From Bromus sterilis (lineage: Eukaryota; Streptophyta; Magnoliopsida; Poales; Poaceae): DNA of 64,000 nucleotides. The notes under the pieces were generated by a model. It was not told the origin of the DNA. It did not search any database and worked only from the letters and a program-made list of their open reading frames with translations. Positions 57,400 to 64,000 of this stretch are shown here, in pieces. The DNA is taken from assembly GCA_950022295.1 (NCBI GenBank), contig OX465595.1, positions 122,080,270-122,144,269 of the forward strand, written 5' to 3'. Position numbers and translations under genes: made by a program. How positions within the stretch are numbered: position 1 is the stretch's first letter; each line of letters begins with the position of its first letter.

Positions 57400-59074
57400 T
57401 GGTACGTCCAAAACGTATCTATAATTTCGGCTTGCTCCATGCCTCTTTTGTGTGATATTTCTATGATATTGATGAACTTACATACACTTTTGATCATATT
57501 TGGACTAACCTATTAACTCAGTGCACCCCAGTGCCAGTTCCTGTTTTCTGCTGTTTTCTATTTCAGGTTTCCCCCATATTAAAAGTGCTCCAAAAATTCG
57601 GGAAAAATCCAATAAAAAATCAGCGCTTCGGAAGCTTCGGGAATCACCGAGGGGGGGAAGAGAGGACCCACCAGGGCCCCAGGCGCCCTCCCGACGCGCC
57701 CTAGGGTGGGGCCGCCCCAGGGGGCCGTCTGGACCTCTTGTGGCCCCCCTGGCTGCCCCCCTTCGCCCATATATTCTCCGTGACGCAAAAACCCTGAGAC
57801 GGGAACCCTTTTCCGCGATCTCTCCTTTGTTCCGCCACCGCCGCGCTTCCAAGATCGGGAGCACCAGGAGACCTCTTCCCGGCACCCTGCCGGAGGGAGG
57901 AACCACCTCCGGGAGCTTCTCCACCACCATGGATGCTTCCCGGATGAACCGTGAGTAGTCCACCTTGGAGCATGGGTCTATGATCAGTAGCTATGTTATG
58001 TTCTCCTCCCCTCTTTGTTCTTCATGGATTAGACCTCGTGAGCTGCCCTACATGATCAAGGCACATATGTAATCTTTCTGCTGTTGCTATGCTGAGTTTG
58101 CTGGGATCCGATGGATTATGAGATTATATTCAGATTGTGTTTGAGTAATATATTTGATTCTCCTCTTTTATATTTATGTTCTAGAGTAATTCTTGCATGT
58201 TCTCTGTTGCTGTTTATTGCTTTGGCCAAGTAGTAGGTAGTGACTCCAAGAGGGAGTGTTATGCATGATTGTGGGTTCAAGCCCCCCGATGACTAGCTTG
58301 AGTGACAGAAACATGAGTCTAGGGGATGTGTTGTTACCACAAGGGAGAAACCAACGGTGCTTGTACTTGCGGGTGCAAGGATTGTTTACTTTACACAAAG
58401 TTCTTTAATGCAGTTGTCTGTTGCTTTGAGTTTACACTTTGGGTGGGATTCGCAACTTAATACCAGCGAGATGTTCTGGATAGATATCTCAAGGTGGATG
58501 ATTAGTAGGTAGATGCAGATGGATTTCGGTCTACTTGATTTGGCGTACCGCCCAAGATTTTGAACCTCTTCCTTTCTTTACAGGATAGTTAGCATTGGTT
58601 TGCGCACATAATCCTGTCAATTGCACAACTGTAATTTTTTTACCTCGCATGGCTATTTTATCGTCTTTTGGAGAGAGACATCACTAGTGAACATCATGGG
58701 ACCCCGGTCCATATTTCCAATACTGTTTACACCCACTATCAATTTACTGCTTTATTTACTTTTCCGTTGCTATCACTATCATTAGTATCCCGTGCGTGTT
58801 TATCCTTTGTAAACAACAAGGCCGGAGGAATTTACAACTCCTCTGTACTCGTTGGGAGCAAAGCTATCTGTTGTGTGTGCAGGTCCAGGAGAAGCAAGTG
58901 AATATTTTCAAACGGCGCATCACTTGTCGAACCACCTACTTGTCGATCTTGGAGTCCTACTGGTTCGATACTCAACCTTAGCATCTTCGCTAAGGGAAAT
59001 TTGCTGCTACGCTACATCTCACCTTCCACTTTGGGTAACCAACGAGGGGCGAGAAGTAAACTCTCGTGACATCA
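57400..59074 (+). repeat. Athila-type solo LTR (1.68 kb) in LARD-3
   Basis: Starts TGGTACGTCC (where relatives have TGATACGTCC) and ends GACATCA. It is flanked by a perfect duplication GTTCC (57395-57399 and 59075-59079), and the LARD-3 LTR resumes directly after it. It is the most complete + strand LTR of this type here and was used to recognise the others. The internal frame at 57521-57958 is the reverse reading of a stretch conserved in several LTRs and has no domain. Confidence 0.93.
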
Positions 59075-59238
59075 GTTCCACAATTTTTGGTTGAACATTA
59101 ATGACCACTTTGTTTTGGAATTTTTAATTGGGTTGAATTTTGGAACAAGCCATGGTTAAGGTGATCATCACATGCATAATCATGGTGACATGGCAACAGT
59201 AAAAGTGATTACTGTAGTGTGACACCCGGGGTGTTACA

Positions 59239-61111
59239 AATCTCCCCCACTACAAATAATTATCGTCCCGAGTATTAAAAGTAGGGCAAGGGGTAAGGTT
59301 TCGGTTTCGCGTTCTAACGATTCTTCTGGTGCTTGTTATCCTTATCGAAGGAGTTTATCCTTAATGTTGTTGCCTTCATCTCTCTGTATCGGTGCATCTC
59401 GATGAGCTGTCATTCTTCCTTCAGGGTCTTCATCGTACCTACGGATAGGCTAGGAGATAAAACTTAAGGGGGACGGATCGGTACCAGGTTAATCAACCGG
59501 GGTGGCCCAAGGGAATGGGGTACAAAGTATCTCTCGAGTTTAAACTCAGGGAGATACATCAAGAAAAACCAAAGAAGGCGTGAGAAGTTTTCAAGCGGAT
59601 AAGCAAGCATTCGACGATGATAACGAAGGATGAAAAGGGGTCCAGAGCATCAGTCATAAGCACTGAGTCTGATATCGAACTGAATATCGCAAGGTAGAGG
59701 ACTCGTGAGTTGCATACGAGGTCAAGAAAGAGGAATAACCTCGAGAACGGAAAGGTACAAGAGAGTCAGGTTTCGATCCTGTGTAACCGTGGGTTATGGG
59801 CCCACATTGAATAAGAAGGGTGGTGACAAACAATGCGATCAGGTTGCAAGGTAAGTCAGAGAACAGCTTGTTAGCTATGTCGGCAACAACGTCGGTACAC
59901 GAGGGACGAAGAGAACCATTTTCCTGCTTGTTAAGACGAGGCGGACCAATAGGCAAAGTTCTCATCCATCGGTGGTCACCGAATAGTCATCAACAATCGT
60001 AACAAGATGTACGGAAAAAGTAGTGCACCGAAGTATTTACATAAGCAGGGAATTATCACTGCTCAGATAAGTTATATCACAAGAAAGGTTAAATAGACCA
60101 ATGGAAAGGAAAATGTGATTATACACCAGTGTTAGGTGTAATCTGATTAATCAGACCAATGGAAGGGAAAATGTAATGATACACAAGTATCACGTGTATA
60201 TCTTTCCCAAGGGAAAGTAGAGCAAGATATATATGACCAAGTTTGTATTGGCAGGGAGTCAAAGGAGGTTGTCGATGATAACACAAATCATCGAGGGGCA
60301 AGGATGGTATTTCTCACGATGCATCTAAGTAACACTTGGGAGAAGTCAAAATGTCGATGATGACCACGACATATCATGTCAAAATGATTCCAGAAAATAC
60401 AATTGAACAACGGCGACATCAAGCAAAAGTAATGGCGAAGAAAAAGTATTCGGTGTTCCCGGTTGACGACAACCCAGAACCATGAAATGGATATGACAGG
60501 GATAGGCATTGTTTCATCACAATTCATAAGATATAGTGCAAATGCATGATATCCTCGATATACCAGGGGTAATACTCGAAGGTAGAATGGCGGATCATAG
60601 GTGTAGAAGAATTTATACGAAGGGGATAATTACCTTTACAAGAAGCTCTCATGATAAGTTCTACATCGTATCCATGGGCATGAACACAAGTTCAAGGTCG
60701 ACTCCCACTTATTCAATGCATAACATTTCAATCACTTCTCGTTGTTGATGAGTTTGCAGCGTTCAAAAAATTTATCCGGCATAACACCAGTAGAGTATGA
60801 CCCGTATAAAAATTTGGGTTCATACAGATTAGGGGAAGCATAGGGTTAACCCATCGGGGCATTTAGAAACACATACCACAAACATCATAAGCGAGGGATA
60901 CCAGTTCAACAGCAGAAGGCTGACGACACTGAGTAGATGATATCATTCGCCAGAGGCATCTGATATCAGGGAAAATTCATGAATGGCTTAGGGCACAAGG
61001 GAACGGTAGGTAGTAATCCACCAAAAAGGTCAGGCAGCGTACAGAGAGTCTGGTGTGAGTATCGGTACTCAACCATAAGAAGAAAGAATGCCAAAGCATT
61101 GGAGATAGAAG
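59239..61111 (-). other. Non-coding internal domain of LARD-3
   Basis: Begins with the polypurine tract (59239-59253, minus GTAGTGGGGGAGATT) and the CTCGGGACGATAATTA motif, then runs inverted and colinear with the LARD-1 core until about the part equivalent to 2470-2530. No coding domain. Confidence 0.75.
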
Positions 61112-61457
61112 TGTTGGGTCTCGCAGCAGAAAACAATAATTTTTCTAACTAGCGTCGCCCTTAACCCAAGATCTATCTAGCTGTAATGCCGTAACGGAAA
61201 GACTTGCGGAAACATACCTCGGGGTGTAGTCCGTTACGCGGGAAACGTTCCTGCAAACGTGGTTGATGAAGCCATAAACCTTTCACATCCCCCTGGCTGT
61301 GTTAGCACCCTGTTGGGTGGTAGTGCCGCACGTGCAGCACCTCGTAGTACTCGCCCACGTACGGACTCGATGACGACCTCCGTTCTCCGATCCAGCGAAG
61401 GTGGCGGAAGTAGACCTCCCGGAACCAGAGTTTCAGCAGCACGACGGCGTGCGTATG
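61112..61457 (-). repeat. Copia LTR fragment (end of an Angela/BARE-like LTR)
   Basis: Begins TGTTGGGTCTCGCAGCAG. The order of motifs follows the start of the Copia LTR at 19455: CCCAAGATCTAT, then the GGGAAACGTTC...AAACGTGGTTG block. It is a different, more diverged Copia copy. Only 346 bases are seen because a chromovirus-type LTR interrupts it at 61458. Confidence 0.72.
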
Positions 61458-64000
61458 TGTCACAACCCCAAGCTAGGTATGTGCTAGGAATAGCAAGTCC
61501 CTTTGCATCATGTTTAAATTCTTTGTTTAAGAATTGGGGATTTGGAAAAAGCCTCAAAAAGAATTTCAATAAAAGGCCAGATAAAAAGTTTTTCCAAAAT
61601 TCCTCCAAACAATTTTGAAAAGTCCTATAAATGAGTATGATCATTTTAAAAATGATTTGGAGTCAAACCCATGATCATGGATTTTTCAAATATTCAAACA
61701 GAGGCTTGGAAATTAAATTTAAATGCTATTTGAATTGGATTCAAATTATTTGAACTCCAAAAATCTTCAAAACTTGGGAGTGGCTAGTTCTATGTCACAT
61801 ATGTCCAAGATAAATATTTGGGGATTTTTAAAAATGCTTTGATATTTTTTTTCAGAGCAAGACAAATGAAACAGAAAAACAAAAGAAGAAGAAAAGAATA
61901 AAGGGGACTAGGCCCAAACCCTTTTTCCCCAGCCCAACTAGTCGCTTCCAGCCCAGCCCACAAGGGGGGCAGGTGGTGTTCTTCCACCTCTCGCCAGAAG
62001 GACGCCACGGAGGGCGTCGACGTGCGCATGCAGGCCTCCACCTCCTGCTTCGCGCTGGAGCCCCCCCAGCACGCTTTTCTCACGCGTGGACGTTCCCTGG
62101 ACACCGTGCTCGCCTTTCCCCCTCATCTCGTGCTTCCTCTCGCTCTCCCCAGTAGTGTTCCGAGCGCCGCCGTGGAGCACTGCCGTGGAACTCGCGGCCG
62201 GTGAGCTCCAGATCCCCCTCCACCTTGTCCAACGCATGCAGAGACGTCGTATCCGTCGAAGCCCCCCTCCAATCGAAGTCGAGGACGGACTAAAGTGACG
62301 CCAGCGTCAAAGGGACCGCCACGGCCGCCGCGGGCTTCACCTTCAAATTCGTCGCCCGTGCTACTCCAATGGCCTGCCCGAGCCCCTCATCGTGATCAGG
62401 GTGAGATTCCCCTTCTTTTTCCTCCTCCTTTTCTCTCTGCCGTGCTTCGTAGCGCCAAACCACAGGAGTCCGTGCACGGCCGCCGTGCGTCGTCGTCGCC
62501 GGCGACGATAGGGCCACCCCCTTGAACCTCCACTGGTGCCACTCGACGCGGGAGGACTCCAGGACCTCGAATATGGTCTCCCCTCTCCTTTAGGCCCCCG
62601 ATTGATGCTTCCAGGGCGAGCGCCGCCGCGGTTTGAGGTCCCCGCCGGCTGGATTCCGAAGAGGCCCACACGTCAAAGTGATTAGGGGCTTAATCCCCCC
62701 CTAATCCCTCACTGACAGGTGGGGGCCCCAGCCCTAATAATCCCCTGTCGGTTTAATTAACCATGGATTTAAACCCCCGAGACTGACATGGGTGGCCCAC
62801 ATGTCAGCCCCCCCCCCCCACACGCCAGCATGACGTCAGCCTGGCGCAATAAGTCAATTAAATCGATTAAATCAATTACAGAAAATCCAGAAAATAGCCA
62901 AATCTTTGGAAATTCATAATTAATTCATCCTAACTCCAAATATAGCAAATAATATGACTAAAATTATCAGAAAAATACAAGGATTATGAATATGTAACTT
63001 GTTTCTATGTTTGACCATTTTAAAATGGGTGAACAGTAGCAACCATGCATATGGATCCTTTTTGAATTCAATTTTGGAGTGATTTTGCAAATGATTTTGC
63101 AACACCCTTAATTCCAATGGATTCATCCACACATCAGAGACATTACTTCAACTATACCACCTCACTTCATGATCAACATTTTCAAATGAACTTTCATGCA
63201 TTCAAATGGATTTGAATTTCATCGATAAATCAAATGGAGTTTGAATTTGCATTTCAAATGCAATATACTCCTTTTAAATGGAATGCTCAACACATCAGTA
63301 CCATGAACATCACCATTACAATCTTATTCATGTGATTGTGCATTGTACATTATGTTGATCCTATGATTGTCATGTTGCTGATAGACGTGCAACTGGAATC
63401 GGAGGCCACCCCCTTCGTTGAAGACACCGTTATCGAAACCTCGTCAGCAAGGCAAGCAAACCCCCATTGATCATGTCGATAAAATCCCACTTCCCTCTCA
63501 TGTCTCGCTTATGCATCTTATAGGATGATTACCATGCTACGTTTCTACCGCATAGATGAACCCATTCCTTTGCATGACCTATCATTTGTCACAGTAGTAG
63601 GCAAACCACAATCCTAGCAACTGTAGGAGTTGATTGATATCATGTGACCCCTACAATTGTTACTGCTTATTTCATGCTTAGAATGAAACCATGTTGATAC
63701 TTTTATGTGATTCAGGATGGTAGTGATCATGATGATAATGATAGAAAGGTGTTGGTGAATCTACCCTAATACAAGGTGAACGATGAGAGGCTGTGTAGGA
63801 GTACACAGTGGGTTGTCTCGTTGAACACCGCCTTAAGTCCGAGTTCTTGTGTGGTGATCCAAGAAGAAGAGTACAACCACACATTGGGCTCACTGACCCC
63901 TCTCATCCTAGTACCTCACCCCGTTCGAACCCAAGAGTCGCAGTAGTTCGGAGTTCTGGTAGGGCTGTGGCACGGTCTGCGAAGTGGATGAACAGCTTTT
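61458..64000 (+). repeat. Chromovirus-type LTR, + strand, running off the window
   Basis: Starts TGTCACAACCCC with GTGCTAGGA soon after, as in the minus-strand LTRs at 18977 and 39344. From about 62990 it follows the solo LTR inverted (63385-64000 matches about 36850-37500 closely, including the GATCATGTCGATAAAATCCC stretch). It carries a GC-rich block (61960-62680) whose sequence differs from that of the solo LTR. Whether it belongs to a full element cannot be seen. Confidence 0.83.

Larger units (their letters stand above)
53351..59238 (-). repeat. 3' LTR of LARD-3, interrupted at 57400-59079
   Basis: Matches the LARD-1 and LARD-2 LTRs inverted, including the palindrome CTATTCGAATAG (54201-54212) beside CCTGCAGGG and the hairpin block (about 55500-55770). 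Its GC-rich block (56205-57080) differs from those of the other LARDs. The part right of the solo LTR is only 159 bases. Confidence 0.87.
53351..61111 (-). mobile_element. LARD-3: large LTR element without pol, minus strand, with a nested solo LTR
   Basis: The 3' LTR lies at 59238 to 53351 (minus strand, TGTAACACC to GGCGTCACA), the polypurine tract at 59239-59253, and a non-coding interior runs to 61111, where a Copia LTR cuts it. The LTR is interrupted by the Athila-type solo LTR 57400-59074. Its own length is then about 4.2 kb. The 5' LTR lies beyond the window. TATCT at 53346-53350 is the likely left target duplication. Confidence 0.85.

Overview
This window looks like an intergenic block from a large grass genome, most likely Triticeae (wheat, rye or barley group). 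The evidence is the element content: Copia LTRs with a TGTTGGATATGTGCCC-type start and initiator-tRNA-Met primer sites, chromodomain Gypsy elements, Athila-type LTRs with a GACACCGTTGCCGGGGA-type primer site, and large LTR elements without a pol gene, all stacked inside each other. I found no host protein-coding gene, rRNA, tRNA gene, CRISPR array or DNA transposon. Every long open frame with recognisable domains belongs to a retrotransposon. The species cannot be fixed by eye, and family names are given only as likeness.

Layout. (1) Positions 1-18435 hold two head-to-tail elements on the + strand, called LARD-1 and LARD-2 here, with LTRs of about 4.5-4.8 kb around a non-coding core of about 1.5 kb. 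LARD-1 sits inside the 5' LTR of LARD-2. LARD-2 sits inside the 3' LTR of a minus-strand chromovirus. (2) Positions 18436-32805 are that chromovirus (LTR piece, chromodomain, integrase, RNase H, reverse transcriptase, protease, gag and an extra 5' ORF), broken by many lesions. A complete young Copia element (19455-27917, duplication CTCTT) is inserted in its integrase. (3) Positions 32806-53350 are a pile of Athila-type elements in both orientations (AL-1 to AL-5 here). They encode at most one ORF of unknown function or a protease remnant, and a chromovirus solo LTR (35420-39344, duplication ATCCC) lies within them. (4) Positions 53351-61111 are a third LARD on the - strand, carrying an Athila-type solo LTR (57400-59074, duplication GTTCC). 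(5) Positions 61112-64000 are a Copia LTR fragment cut by a second chromovirus-type LTR on the + strand that runs off the window.

How the parts relate. The non-coding LARD elements and the coding chromovirus share three things: a TGGTATCAGAGC-type primer site, the coding-end motif TCTCGGGACGA beside the polypurine tract, and a paired-palindrome module in the LTR (CCTGCAGG then CTATTCGAATAG). I infer that the LARDs are non-autonomous passengers of a chromovirus of this kind. The Copia element is the youngest datable layer: its LTRs differ at about 10 bases plus one indel in 1.7 kb by my count. It nevertheless has a one-base frameshift between its gag-protease and integrase-RT frames. All counts and alignments were made by eye.
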